64,000 nt of DNA. Source: Phyto melanocephala. Taxonomy: Eukaryota; Arthropoda; Insecta; Diptera; Rhinophoridae. The translations under genes and the position numbers were made by a program. Below are positions 37,201 to 52,200 of this stretch, one piece after another. A model generated the notes under the pieces. The model worked only from the letters and a program-made list of their open reading frames with translations. It was not told where the DNA came from and made no database searches. Position 1 is the stretch's first letter. Every line of letters begins with the position of its first letter. The stretch lies in contig OW799234.1 in NCBI GenBank assembly GCA_941918925.1, positions 130,676,895 through 130,740,894 on the forward strand, given 5' to 3'.

Positions 37201-40200
37201 ACCACATACAACTACGATAAATAAATAAATTTATATTATTAGTTTTTTTTCCACAAACATGAAACAAATTCATTTTCTATGCCAATATTTTCTACACAAC
37301 ATGCAGCTAAAAGAGATGGATGCCTTAACTGGTTTCTGTTATAGAGAAAAAAAATCTTGTTTTTTTGTTATGCCAACTTAAAGTAGCACGCTTTAAAAGA
37401 GATATTTAATCTTATTACAAAAACAACATACATACTCGTATGTATGTTATGAACAGCTTCTTAGATAGAAAACCTTTCCAAACGCATCTGCCTTAAAAAA
37501 TAGTGTGTCTTAGTTTCAGCAGTTTTTAGAGCAATTTTACACACTCAGATTGAAAAGAAGAAACTCAACTTCTCAACTTGTTGCTAGAGTTTTGCTCTAA
37601 AAGAGCAAAAAGAAAAATATTTCATATTTTTTATTATTTTATTCTTTGTTGTTTTTTTTTTGATTCTTGCAAAGAAAGTGTAAAACTTTCATCATTTCCG
37701 TTCTAAGTTAACGGTTGCGTTTAGAAACTGTGCAGTTACATTTTTATTTGAGTGCGTGTGCGATTTTCTATTAAAACACTTTCTTTCAGGCGCTTCGCTA
37801 AATTGTACATCATTATTTAGAGTGAGATTTTAAGACAACAGATTTTATGTTTGATAAAAAATCAGACAACTTGTTGTGCAGTTAAAGTGTGCAAACTGTG
37901 AATTATATTAGCGAAGAATACAGTAAAAAATTAAAAATTTATTATAAGAATTAAACAAGTTCAACATAGTTCCTTATGGGTATAGAGAAGAAGAAGAACA
38001 AGTTGATATGAAAATGAAAACTTTTGACTAAGATACTAAGATTTATGAATAAGTTTTGAATAAAAGCCCCTTATATTTTACCAATTGCTGCAAGCCATTT
38101 CAAAGTAGCCACTCAACCAATGTTCTTAATGCACAGACTGTTCATAATATGATTTTAGGTAAGACTAAAGGTGTTAAAATAATATTATAATATAGTTCCT
38201 AGGTGATAATAGTGTAGAGATAAATAAAATTTTTGATTTATGAAAAGTTAACTTCATATCAAGCTCACATAAGGGTTAAAGTACATTTTCAAAACTAATA
38301 CAAAGATCCACTTAATGATGAAGCAATAAAAAAGTAAGAAAAATACAAAAATATCAGCAAAAGCAATTGTTTGTTTTAACATGTGAGTGTCGTAAGAACA
38401 ATATTATTAGATTTGCAATGATACCGTGAAAGTGATCAAATAAAATTTTTTTTACATTTTATTTCTTCACATCTTTAAGTTTTAAATCTAAAATTATCGC
38501 AAGCTGCTACTAAACTGATTCTTAAGGGACTGCCATACGCATAAAATTATGCTAATAGTACAACACTCAATATATCGGAATTTTGGGCGTAGCACTTTTA
38601 ATATAATCTGAATATTAATGATCGTCTAGTAAAAGAACTACGTTAGCTTAAAGGTCTTATAACATTTGTGAAAAAATTTCTTTGTTAATTACGTGGTACA
38701 CTTAAAAATCTAAATGATTGAAAAAATGGGCGTGGCATAATAAAAATAAAATTTGTTATAGTATAACTAGAGAACTGTTTTAATGAAACTGACAAAATAA
38801 ATGAAACTTTATTTGAATAACTTTTCTACTTGTATACATTGTCTAATATAGAAAGCGACATTGTAGGAAAAGTGGGCGTGACACCTTATAAAGATGAAAT
38901 ATATATGTATATAAGGAGTGGTGTAGCAGTAATAGCTTTTATACTTTGTGTGCGTAACTCTGCAACTAGTGTTCGTAACAAATTTTCACGAAACAGAGAC
39001 GGTGCCGGATCTTCTTGAAACGTCCTTCGTCTACGACCGAAATTTTTTACTGACTACGGCTCAAAGGTTTCAAAAATATTTTCCCTTTAATAAGTCGTAT
39101 TGACTTTGATACAAGGTTTAACGAAAACGAACGACAATCGGCGGTCACAGTTGTTCATGCCATCACTTGAGAAAGAAAATTAATTCGGGTGGTCGTTCGT
39201 AGGCCCAAATTTTCGAGAGAGCATTCAGTTAAAAAAACACTATTATTTGGAAAGTTTTGGTGTAAGATCCTAAGCAAAGCTTGTGGTAGCTTGTAACTAA
39301 TAGCTGGCCTAATCTGAAGTTGGAAGCATTTCAATCGCTTGTATTCGATCTCTTAAAACATGAAACTATATGTATATTATATGTTCCAACTATTTCTTAC
39401 TTTGTAGTGCAGTTGATGATTTTTTCTTATTTTAGTATTGCTGAGCCAAACTTTTGTTTGATTTTACTCTTGGCCACATAAATACACACACTTTCAATAA
39501 TTTATTCATCCGCGAAACATTTAAATAAAAAGTAAGAATTTCTTGATATAAATTAGTCTACATTTCGCATGTTATTGGATATTAAAACCAAGTGAATTGA
39601 CATGCTGCGTCAGCATCAGCAACAGCAATTGTTGCTGGATCTACAAAGATATTCGTTTCTTCATTTCATAGATATAATTTTATATAAATATTTTTCTTTT
39701 TTACATAGTTTAGATCTGATTTAAATGATGGTAATATAGTATTGGTTGGTGGTCTTGTTTTTTCTACATCTTTTCAACTCATCAGCTGCAATACAGTCGT
39801 CGTCATCATCATCAACAACGGCAACAACTTCCTTTAAATAAATATTATTTTCATAGGACTCGTGTTCTATTATGGTCTCATTTAGAATAGATGGATGATT
39901 CTGGTCAGAGATTTGTTTTCTTTGTTAAGAAGTAAAGACAGAAACTTAAAAAATAAAAAAAATAAAAAACGCACACTTATTGCAGACACATGATATCATG
40001 TGGCACAAGAAAGCAGAAGAACCCTTAAAGTTATAATTGGCTTTAAACAACAACTTGTTCTGTTATGAAATTCAACTCAATTGCGGTTTTTTAAGATTGT
40101 GTTTTCTTTGTTGCTGTTTGTTGATTTTAACTTGTAATATTATTAATTTTGTTGCCTGATATATTTTCCAGATTTTATTACGTTTCTGTACTACATATTT

Positions 40201-43200
40201 ATTGTTGTAATTATTTTTTCCTATGGCTGCCAGTGCCTTCAATTCAATCTGTAATGTGTTTACATGCGAAAATGACAAGCGTAAACCACTTTTGCTCTTT
40301 ATTATTTTGCTTCATAAAACATCAGCAGCAACAACAACAGAATTTGCTTGATAGAACAGAAAATTCATATTTCTAAAATAGACCGACCAACCGAACGGAC
40401 GGACGAACGGACGAGCGATTGCTTGATCAGCCATTAAACCATATAAAAAATATTAATAACAACAACATGAGACAAAATGCCGACATTGTTGATAAATGAA
40501 AGGAAAATTTATTAAAAATATTTAAACCTGTTTCAACAGAAAAGCAGAATAACAAACAATAATTTCTAAATGCTGTGCTGGTGCAAAAGAAAAAAGCGCT
40601 AAGAAAACATTGATGAAGCTCTTATATTGGTTAACAAAACATTTACTAAAAGCTTAGATTTTTATTTGCCCCACTCACAACCTATCTCAGGAGTTGTATG
40701 CCATTAAATTTTACAAATTTTGTTGCTAATTTGTACAACACAAACAAAAATTTTACCCATATTTATAGAATGCCGTATTAATACATCAGAGATGGAAAAG
40801 TTAATATTATCTTTTTCATGCTCTTCAAGGGTTGTTAAATTTCAAGGGCCGATGTTGAATGTGCACCACACCTAAACGTCAAGTGTTTTTTTCTGCATTT
40901 CATTTGACATTTCTCAGTTACAGGCTAACTCAATTTTAACCATGGAAAGATACACAATCCAGCAACGCGTTAAAGTTATTCAGGATTAATATGAAAATTG
41001 GCGTTCAAATCAAAATACATATCGTGCACTTCGTGATTTTTGCAGTCAATTTAATCGTCGAAATATGCGTACAGTCGGAAAAATCGTGCAAAAATTTGAG
41101 CAAACCGGGTCTATAGGAGATGTGAAAACACCAGTGCCTGCTCGTACAGCTCGTGCTAGTCACGATAGTATGGCTGAAGAGCCGTCCACCTCAACTCGTC
41201 GTCGTGCCCAATAATTACACCTCTCACTCTTGTCTTTGATGAATATTATGCATTAAAATTTGCATTTACATGCTTACATGTGACATGTAACTCAAGAACT
41301 AAAGAATCTTGACCATTCCAAATGTCGTCAATGATCAGAATGGTGGCAAGAAATGGCAACCGTAGATGATCAATTTTTGAAGAAAATCATCTTCAGTGAT
41401 GAGGCATATTTTTACCTGAGTGGATTCGTCAATAAGCAGAATTTCCGCATTTGAGCGAATGATAATCCAAGATTGATTGTCGAAAATGCATCAATGCACC
41501 CACAAAGAGTGACTGTTTGGTGCGGTTCACGTGCTGGCCGCATCATCGGACCGTATTGTTTCCAAAATGAGGCCGGTCAGGCAGTTACTGTGAATGGTGT
41601 TCGCTATCGTGAGACGATAACGATCTTTTTATGGACGATATGTGCTTTCAACAGGACGGTGCCACTTGCCACACAGCTATCAAAACAATGGCTCTTTTGC
41701 GCGACAAATTCAATGGCCGTGTTATCTCATATGGAGGCGATGTCAATAAGCCGCCAATATCATGTGATTTGATACCGTTGAACTTCTTTCTTTGAGGTTA
41801 TTTGAAAGAAAAGGTGTACGTTGGTAAGCCAGCAACATATCAACAGCTAATGGATGAGATAATTCTGCACAATAACGGCATAGAACCTCAGGCCTCAGCG
41901 TCATCGAAAATTTGTACCATCGGGTGGAGGTGTGGCGCCATTTGGCCGATATTTTGTTCCATATATAATTGAACCATATCAATATTATCATAATAAGAAA
42001 AAGAAATGACAATAATTTCCTAAATAATTTGTGTTTTGTTCAAAATCAACTTCGGCCCTTAAAGTTGAACCACCCTTTATTTCCTATTACAGAAAACTTC
42101 TACAATAGGTTGTAAATTTGACAATTATTTTTAAAAATGTATTGCAGGTTTTTTTGTTGTTTTTAAGGCATTTTTTTTTCTATTATTTCTAAAAATATTG
42201 AAGACTAGATTTTCTTATTTACATGCTGCTGAAACTATTGCATTAAGTTAATCACAGGAAGATAAGGTGGTGTCAAATATTGAATTCAGGTAAAACTAAA
42301 AATGTTTATCAGCAGTTTCTAGCACGCAAATCCATGAGATCATTGTAAGATTTTCAAGGAACATACTTTTGCCCTTTTCTATATTCATTATCATTCCATT
42401 ATTTGAAATAAGTTTCCGTTAACTTTTTATTAAATATGTATTGAAGAAATGATTTAGTTTATTCAAATAAAAACATTTCACTAGCATTGTGCCTATAACA
42501 TTAAACCGAATTAGGTAAAAGTAACACATACATAAATTCATTCTGTCAAATAAGTGTAAAATGTCAATGTACTGTTATTAAATTTGAAATACTGACAGTT
42601 TGAAACTAATGTCCTATATATTGACAGCATAAATACATACAAATATGTAAATATTTTTATTTAAATGCCGTTCTAAAAATAAAGGTGGCTTTCAGTAGCC
42701 AAAATATTTACAAACAATCACCCGCTTGAAATTCACGTATTTAGAATACGTCAAAGAAAGACATAACAAGATTCCATAACTGACATTCTAAAGCAGGAAC
42801 GAAACTTAGCCACATACACACAGACACCCAGGCAGAGAACAAAAAAGTCTCAAAAGGCACAAGAAATTATAAAAATAAAAAAATTTATAAAAATAAATAC
42901 AAATACAGTGTAATAAGCTCAGAAAAAAATGAAACATAAATAAAAGACAAAAATATTTAACGAATAACAACAATGCGCATATGGTAACCAGTTAAAACGC
43001 CAACGACACCAACAACAGTTTATACCAAAGAGGTTATTGACATTGTGGAAAACTTAGCAAAAAAAAGCCACAGAATAAGAAAAAAAAAATTAAAATAAAA
43101 TAAAATAAAACCTTAACAGTCATAACACTTAAAAAATAACAACAACGACAGCAGAAATACACTTAAATATGAAAATAAAAATAAAATAAAAACTGTTTTT

Positions 43201-46200
43201 AAACTTTTGGTTACACCAAGAAAATAGCGTCATTATGCGCCACAAATCACCATGACACGGCATACTTTATTAAACATTGTACCTAAAACTAATTAAGGAA
43301 TTTGAGAGGAAGAGCTTATTTTTAGCTTTAAAAAATCTTATGGGAAAGTGAGAGGCCAAGCGTTTTGGCATTTGCATATTTATAGCATTTGGAGATTTTT
43401 ATTTGGAAAAAAACGAATACTATTTTTAATGGCGAACTTAAAATGAAAGGTTTTTATAAAAATTAATATTTCTAAATTAATTTTTAAAAGCTTTTTCTGG
43501 AAGAGTAAAAAAAGTTTTTAAATTTTTTTTCCTTTTCCGGAAAAAGCTTTTTTTCACTAAGAAAAGAGGGCAAAAGCATTTAAAGAAAACGTTTTATTGT
43601 TGTTGTTTTTAAAGTAGAATGCAAAAACTATAAATATTAAAAAAGAAATTTTCAAAAGGCTTTTTAGGCCACATTGTAGTGGTTTTACTGCCTCTGGATA
43701 GGTATTAAATACGGTAAAAAGAAGAAGAGTTAATAAAAAAGCTTTTTTCCTACAAACCTGAAATTGTTTAGTGAAATATTACAATGCCGTCTGGTGTTTT
43801 GTAGGTGCTTTTTTGTATATTTTTAATCAAGTTTTTTTAAATTTTACTTCGGTTTTTAGTGCTTTTAGCATACGCATTAATTATTATCGACTTTAAGTTA
43901 AAGTAAAAATTAAAAAGAAAAAAAAACTAATGTTTCTTATGCCAGTAACCTGACTAAAAGCCCATAGCGTACGAATTAATAATTATTAAGCTGGCTAACT
44001 GCTAAAGCTAGAGCACGCTTTTAATTAACTTTTACTTCAAAAAGCTTTTACTACGAAATGCTTTAAAATGTTTTATAAAAAAAGCTTCTTGTTAAAACTA
44101 GATTTATTTTCTCAAGAAACAGAAAAAGAAGATCATCTCTAATTTGTGTTGTTAAAAGCTGGTTTGTAAGAAAGTTTATTATACAAAAGAGCTTTCCTGT
44201 TTTAAAGGGCAAACAAAAAGGGTATTTAAACTTCGTTGAAGATGATTAAAAATACTTTGTTTATAAGAACTCCAAGAAAACCTATTTGTTTGTTTTAATT
44301 TTTTTATTTTTTCCTTATTTTTCAAGCTTGGCATTTATATTGAATTAGGTTTGGTGTTTTGTTATTGCTGTTGAGAAAAAACATTTCAGCGTGCAAACCA
44401 CACAAACTTTTTAAAGTAATTGGTGGATTTGTTCTTTAATAAAATGCACTTAAACAAAAAAGTGCAAAAGTGCAATTTAATTAAATAATTGCACAGATGT
44501 TGAAGTTGGCAATATGTTGCCCAAAATAAGGAGCAATAGAAATACAGAAGTTGTAGACTGTTGCCAGTCATATGTTTTGAAACAATTCTTTGTTTGAAGT
44601 GGTTGACAAAAATAATTACAACCTTTGTAAGACAAATGTGAAAATAAAATTTTTAAAATATTTTAAAACACACAGTTTTCACGTAAAAACAAAGTGTAAA
44701 GTTTTAGGTGAACAATTTTAATAACTCGGAATCTCTATCAAAAAAATATTGATTGCTAAAGCTCTGGCACAAAAGCTAATTTGCTGCGAATGTATCCTTT
44801 CTGTTGCCTTTAAGCGAACAAATTTTTTTTGTCATTCAAATTTAGCCTTCCTTGTGTATGAATCTAGAGATCCATTTAAATGTCGTTATTTTGTCTATGT
44901 TTTTCACACATTAATTTTAAAAGAATGAAAAATATAAAAGATATCGATCAGCTATTGTTTAAAATTGAAAATAAATTATTGACTAATTAATTATGTCTAA
45001 AGTTTGCAATTTCTACAGTATTCATTTGAGACACCATAAAGTATATTTATTTTGAGACGTGTGAGCGTTGAAATCAACTTTTTGAAGCCTTTATATAAGC
45101 CAATTCCTTGTATGTGGTTTCAATTTATCATAAATATTTTCGAAAGTGTTGTTATTGAAAATTATAAGTTTCGACTCATTAGCAACTGAGATATGAGCAA
45201 AAACTCACATATGTTTTAGATTTTTTTTATTGAATTTGCAGCAACAAAATTCTATTTAAAAAACACACTTACGGTAAAAAATGTGTGAGTTTTTGTTATA
45301 GTATATTTTGCATGCATATTCGGAAGTACGAATATATGTAATGCGACGTTTTTACGTTTATTCACTGTACGTTGCACGAACATGATCACACATAAAATAC
45401 AAGCATATATGATGACATGCCATTAATCAAAGCAAAGAGCAAGCAAGTTATATGTTTATACTTATATTTTTGCTTATAGTTGTGTAACTACACTTTTGTG
45501 AAGAGTATTTTAAGATTTGGCACAGCCGAATGTAGCGTTCTTACTTGTTTTTTTTATAATTTTCCTTGGAATATCAATGCTGTTAATATTTATTATCAAG
45601 TGTTAAATGTATTTTTTTATTATTAAAGCTTTTGCTGTAAAAAGAATAAAATTTAATTGAAATAAATTCCTATAAATAAAATTTCTATTACTTATTCCAT
45701 ACATTTTTAGCAACATGTTGCTAATATTGTTCCCTTCTAAAAACAAAATATGCTGTATTTTTCTTCAGTGTATAACATATGTACGTATGTCTTAAGAACC
45801 TAGAACAAATTTAAAACTGAAATTCTCATTTGACACTTTAGGCTTTTGGTTGTCTATTTGCTGGCAACATTTATTGTATTGACTATTTTATGCAGACGAC
45901 CATATGAGGGACACAACAGAGTAGCTCAAGATACATACGTACCTATATACGTGCGCAGAGTATGTGTTGGAACATTGAACATTGGATTCAGTTGTTGTTT
46001 TTTGTTCTTGCTCAAATCCATTTTTAGTACGTGTTTAAAACCTTTGTCACGTCTCAAAATAAAAGCTAAACGTCTTTGACTATCAAACCAACAACCACAA
46101 AATATTTATATGTACTTGTAAAAGAACTACAGCAAGAAGAGTTACTTAAACGTCTACTGACTGACGGTACAGCCAAGTTCTTACTATCTCTAGCTTTATA

Positions 46201-49200
46201 GGCTACAGTTAAGAGTCTTTTATTCTTTGTTGTGTTTGAGTTTTTCTGAAATCGTGCTGAGTCTATAGAATTTTATTGAAATCGGAAACACACTAATGTT
46301 TTATATTTCTTATATTCCAAAGGGTGTGAGGGTAATAATGAAATTTCTTTTGAAAGTTTTTAGTATTTTTATCTTTAACTCTTTTTTGTTTGTTTTTATG
46401 GCTCCTGGTAGTTAGTAAAAGTGCCACAATGAAGTTGTGTGTATTTATAAACACTTTACAAACAAAGAAAAAAAACTTATTTTAATTACGGAAATGTTTA
46501 AAAGTTGTTGGTTTTTTAATTTGTAAATTAACCTTTACGTTTTTTTTTATTTTATTTTATACTTTATTAAGCTTATAAAAACAAACGAATAAATAAACGT
46601 AAACAAATAAATTAAATAATTGAACATAAACAAATGCTCATCATTATTTTCTAGTTACGGAATAAAGTTAAATGTAAATTTATTATACTGTAGTTTCATT
46701 TAGCAATAAATATTTATGTTGTTATCAGGCGCGGAACCAGGTAATGCTTTTAAGTGGGGGGGTGGGGGTGGGGCTATAGGAACAAGTTTTTTTCTAAATA
46801 TTTAAATTGTTTTTTAAATGGCTTTCAAAACGATTAAGTACTTTTCAAAAGAAAAAAAATGGTTTGGGGAGGAAATATCCTTTTCTTCTCCTGGATTTGC
46901 GCTAGGTTGATGTATATGTTGTATAAATGCACATTAATTTTAAAGGTTTTTTCTAAGACATTTAGAAAATATTGATAAGTTTCTAATCGTGGTAGAACGT
47001 ATTGTTTGATTCTTTTAATTTACACTTGTGTTGATGAAAGTGGAACATTGTGTTGTTTAATAATTTTGATAAAGATCGTTTTTTCTTTTAAAGCTAAAGT
47101 GTAATTTAGAAATTTGTTATCATTTTTGCTAGTTAGGGAAATAAAAAACAGGGGAATGAAAATTAAAAATTACAAAAGCACAGGATACGGTGCATACAAT
47201 CATTCAATGTCGGTCCACCAACATTTTGTTGAATACCGGCCAAACAAGAAATATACAAATGTTTATAAACATTTGTTACTAAAAAACATTCATCTGTTTT
47301 TACCGCTACCTAACTGGTGGCTAGAGCAGGACAAAACTAGTGATAATAGAAAGATAGTAATAAATAAAAGAAAAAGTGTTGCTGAATTCAATAAACTTAA
47401 AAACCTGGGAGTTAAATAGATAATATTTACAACCAACACGTAATCACCGATCAAAGAGTGCTGATGATGAATTCGTAGCTGCTTTCGAAAATGCATTCCA
47501 CTCGGCTAGTATCGGTAAAACATACTTTTCCAAACTGTTCTTTCATTATCAGATAATTAAAAAAATTCTATGTAAAAATAAGATTGTTTAAAAAATTAAG
47601 CTCAATATTAGTTTGAATGTTAAAAGTTCGACAATAAATAAAAAAAAAATAAAAATTAAAAAATACTTTTTAATTAAAATTTTATGTCGAAATCCAATAA
47701 TTAGAATCCATAATCTGAACTTTATTCTTTTCTCAACAGCATATTTTCTGTTTAAAACCTGGTATTCTATTTAATACATATTTCAAGCAACACGGTTGCC
47801 AAAAAAAATTCATACGAAAAATTTATGGAATAATGTTACCTAAGCAGTACTCTGTAAACTGGAAAACATATGAAATGTTCCATCAATATTGAATGCACAA
47901 TAGTTTTTTTTTACGAAATTTAAATCAAGAGCTGATACATTTGTATATCCTTCATCTGTGGTGACCGTTTGTTCGTGTGTTGGTTGAAATCAATATATAG
48001 AAGCCCTCAGATGTTGTTCAGCTTGTATGTAGTATTTATCCTTTGCAAATATCCGGGAATGAATCGCTATTGAAATGCAGCACAATCGCCCTATAACTTT
48101 CTAAGATATGAACAAATAAAGACGACTTCCGCAATTTTTTTTCCATACTTTAACCACAAAACCTAAATTTTTTCAACTAAAGGATAATTTATTGACACTT
48201 TTGTTATTATTTGTAGATATTATGTCATTATTCATACAAATCTTTGAACTGAACGACTGCCTCTGTTTTTCCCAAATTTTACTATAAAAATCAACATCTG
48301 CAGCCCTAGAATAATTCATAGACACGTTTCTGATCATATCCGTTAAAATGTTTGAACAGATCGGTCACTAATCGGCAAAAGAAGTTTGAAAATATAAAAT
48401 ATATTTTTATTTTAATATATCAAGTTACTGAAGCTTCTTATTAATTTTGAACACGATAAAGATACCAAAATAAAAGCCATAATTTCGAAAATTATTGCCG
48501 AGAAAAACTGACAATTCGGTTTGGTAAAATACAAAATTTATAAAAAAAAAAAATTTTCAGCTTCTGGACAACGGAGAGGATCGATATAGGTATAAGAAGA
48601 GAGTGCTTGATCAGTTTCTGTCAACTTAATTTAATATGTAACATGAGAAACAAATTTTTTATGAAATTCCAAGCAAAAGTATATTTATGCGCTGGATTTA
48701 AAAGCGTCAAATTCTTCAAGCAAGATAATTAATATTGCTCACAATATTTCAGAGTATAGGCCATAAGTTTTTATTATCATTTAAACATTCGCATTAATCC
48801 AAACATGTTACAGAAAATTTAAAGCATAAAATTTTAAGAAATATTTGTTGTGTACTGTGTATGAAAATCGCCAGCAGCATGTTGCAGAATTTATATAATT
48901 TATAATTTATGTTCAAACATTTCACGAAGTATTATTTAAATTTGAATTTATAATTGTTAATGTATAATATTAAAATTTGTAATTGGAAAAAATTTATTAT
49001 TGTTAAATGTTTAATCGTTGAAATTTCTATAACTTTACAATTTTCATTAAAAATTTATTAGCAATTTGCTTTCAAAATTATGTTTACAACAAAATTTGTA
49101 AAGTGTTTAGTTAAATTAAATGATTTCCTGTATTTCTTTTAATACACTAATTTTTTAATACTTCATTTCATTACAAAATGCATTTTCAATGTCTTCAAAA

Positions 49201-52200
49201 TTAATTAAAACTTAATTATATTGTTTTCCCCGCAACATTTTTCATTTCATGTTTCATGTGCCACGATTATAGTTAATAATTTGCTTAAATCACCATAATT
49301 ATATAAAATTATGTTGTTGTATTATGTATGAACATTATTAATTTTAATATTTTTTTCTGGTGTTTCAACAGTTTTGTATTTGTTGCAAATTTACATTGGC
49401 AACGGCCGCGGCATGCTAATATTTATGGCCAACGTTTTATAAGAGAGTTTTATTTAAGGAAGACATTTTTATGTTTGATGTTTATTCATGTAAAACAAAA
49501 ATAGAAAAAAAGTGAAAAATTTATTAAATATATTTTACTAAAAGTAATTTTTAAAAACAAGTTGATAAGTTAATTAATTAAAATGAAGCGAAGAACTTCA
49601 GCAACATATTGTAAACCTAATTTGGTAACATTATGGTTCAGGGGGGTAGCTGGAGACAGGTATTAAAAAGCACAATTTTGATTTTAGTTTTGTCATGTTT
49701 TCATTTTGTATACAATATTATACATATGCACTTACACACATGTTGTGGCTTTATTATTTGTAATGGCTGGTCATAAATTGATAGCAGCAGTTAAGGCATT
49801 TTTAATAACATGTTGCCAACAAATATAATATGAACTGAAAAACGATTGGTGTATAAGGATGTTGACATTGATTTTAAAACAGGAAGTAAACGAATATTGT
49901 TGAGTTTATTGATCTGTATGTAGACTATATCACTATGGGCGTTTGTCCTCAAACCAGCTTAAAATGTACCGATAAACTTAAGAGTCAGATTTTAAGTGTT
50001 TAACGAAATATGTATTGGTTTGTATGTTGCTTTAGACTCTGTAATCTAGTTATAGATTTAAATTTTGTACATACGATATATTACTTTACTCATTGGCTAC
50101 AAAAAGGAACTTTGTAATCAATAAAGCAATCGGTTTATGATAAAACCTGGCCGCCATGAAAACGTCATTCAGGAATTGAACTTAAGGGTTTAAAGAAAAA
50201 AAATTCTTAAAAATTGTCATTTGAAATTTTGAAACAAAAATTTATTTTTTTAAAAAAATATTTTGTTACATTTTCTAGTTATCAAATAGAGATAGTAAAA
50301 TATTTATAAAACATTTTCTTATTAATTTTGGTTTCGCAACATGTTGCTAATTTTTTAAGATTTATAACAAAACAATTTTTGTTATTTTTAAAATTTTCTA
50401 GGAGAGAAAAAAAAACAAACAACAAATTTAAAGACATTAACTGCCTGTTCAACGATGTCGAAAGAAAACCCAAGCGAAATTTCATTCGTACAAATATATT
50501 GAAAACAACAACAAAAACTTAAAATTTGTTTTTGTAAAGGCAGTAAATTGAGATTTGATGTGATACTTTTTGATGTGATATTTTTTGATGTAATGGTTTT
50601 TGATATGATATTTTTTATTTTATGTCATAGCAACGCGGAGATAAGTGTATACTTATTAAATTTTGAGTACTTTGGGCGTTTGACATAACTTTTGTTAATT
50701 AAAGTTCAAAATTTTTCAAGAAAACATAAAAACAGTCAGGAATAAAAAGTTAATTAGTATAACTGACCCTTTTTTGAAAGCGGCAATTCTTCAATTATTA
50801 AACATAGAAGGATAACAATTCGTCTTAAAGATTTTATTTTTCAAACTAGCAAAGTTGTAAATATTCTCATCTCCACTTAAGTTATTTTGTCAAAAGTCAT
50901 ATATATTTTTTAAATACATTTTATATTATTATTTGCATTATTTTTAGGTTATCTACATTTTAAACATTTAATTAATTTGCGTTTTGCAGCATGTTGCCAA
51001 CATTGTGCACAATTTTAGGTATTTAAAAATATTCTTATTGCTCTTATTTGACCTTTATTTTATAAAATTTTCAAATTGATTCTTCAAGCTCGAGGTCTTT
51101 ATAAATATTTGTTGTTTTATTTATTATTCAATATTTCGCTACTCCTTTGTGTAGCATCTTCAGGAAAGAAATTGTGTGTTTTAACAAAATTTTATATAAT
51201 TTTCTAACATAAAAATATTTTATAAACATTTCAAAAAAAAAAAAAAAAAAAAATTTTTAAAAAACGTAGTATTACAAAAATTAACATAAAAATTATTATA
51301 TTAAAAATGTAACATAACAAAATATTAACACAAAATATGTATTACTAAATTTAAAGCTTTTGGGAATGTTATTTTTTGTGTATTAAATGCCTATAGTTCT
51401 GAGCAACATTATCTGTGTCTGCCTTAAAGTTAATTCTTTGTGTTCCTGGAATATTTATTATCTGTAGCATTTCTAACATATATCTACGTTTGTAATTATG
51501 TTCAATGTTTAGAACTGATACATTTTCAAAGTTTGGATAGTGATTCGATTTAGAACAATGTGTTGCCAAAGCCGTTTTTTGTGAATTAATATTGTCTCTA
51601 TACTTTTGGTCCGATCTATGTCCAGCTATTCTCGTCTTAAGTTTATTCTTTGTCGTACCTATGTAAACCTTATCACAACTCTCATTATCATTACCGTTAC
51701 AAGGTATTTTATATACTACATTTGACATGTCCCACTTATTTATTCTATCTTTCGTCTTACTAAATAGTCTACCTAATGTATTATATGTCCTATAAGCTAT
51801 TCCATATCTCTCAGAATCAAAGATTCTAGATTTCTTCAAACGTTCCGAAATTAATTTTTGTTAATTTTTGTAATACTACGTTTTTTAAAAATTTTTTTTT
51901 TGAAATGTTTATAAAATATTTTTATGTTAGAAAATTATATAAAATTTTGTTAAAACACACAATTTCTTTCCTGAAGATGCTACACAAAGGAGTAGCGAAA
52001 TATTGAATAATAAATAAAACAACAAATATTTATAAAGACCTCGAGCTTGAAGAATCAATTTGAAAAAAAAAAAAAAAAAAAAAAATATTTAAAAATATTT
52101 TAACTCAAAAATGTTTATAAAATAAACGGGAAAAGTATGAAGTTATCAAAAAGTTAAAAAAAATATTTAAAAATGTTATATGTTTAATAGTTTTTTAAGC

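Larger units (their letters stand above)
48191..50435. other. Intron stretch; only the palindromic motif recurs
   Basis: No coding similarity. Contains GCAGCATGTTGC at 48874-48885, a near copy at 49805-49816 and GCAACATGTTGC at 50336-50347. Confidence 0.45.
51070..52064 (-). mobile_element. Penelope-like element remnant with inverted terminal arms
   Basis: Two arms of about 205-215 bp, 51070-51285 and 51860-52064, are near-perfect reverse complements. They share TTCAAATTGATTCTTCAAGC, CTCGAGGTC and the phrase GAAGATGCTACACAAAGGAG. Between them lies only the C-terminal endonuclease part of a Penelope-like protein (minus strand). Penelope elements are known for complex ends with an extra copy of the terminal repeat in direct or inverted orientation. 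RT is missing, so this is a dead, 5'-truncated copy. Confidence 0.85.

Noticed and set aside
47114..47419. 101-codon plus-strand frame
   Set aside because: No family motif, Lys/Asn-rich composition as expected from A-rich DNA, no splice or start context.
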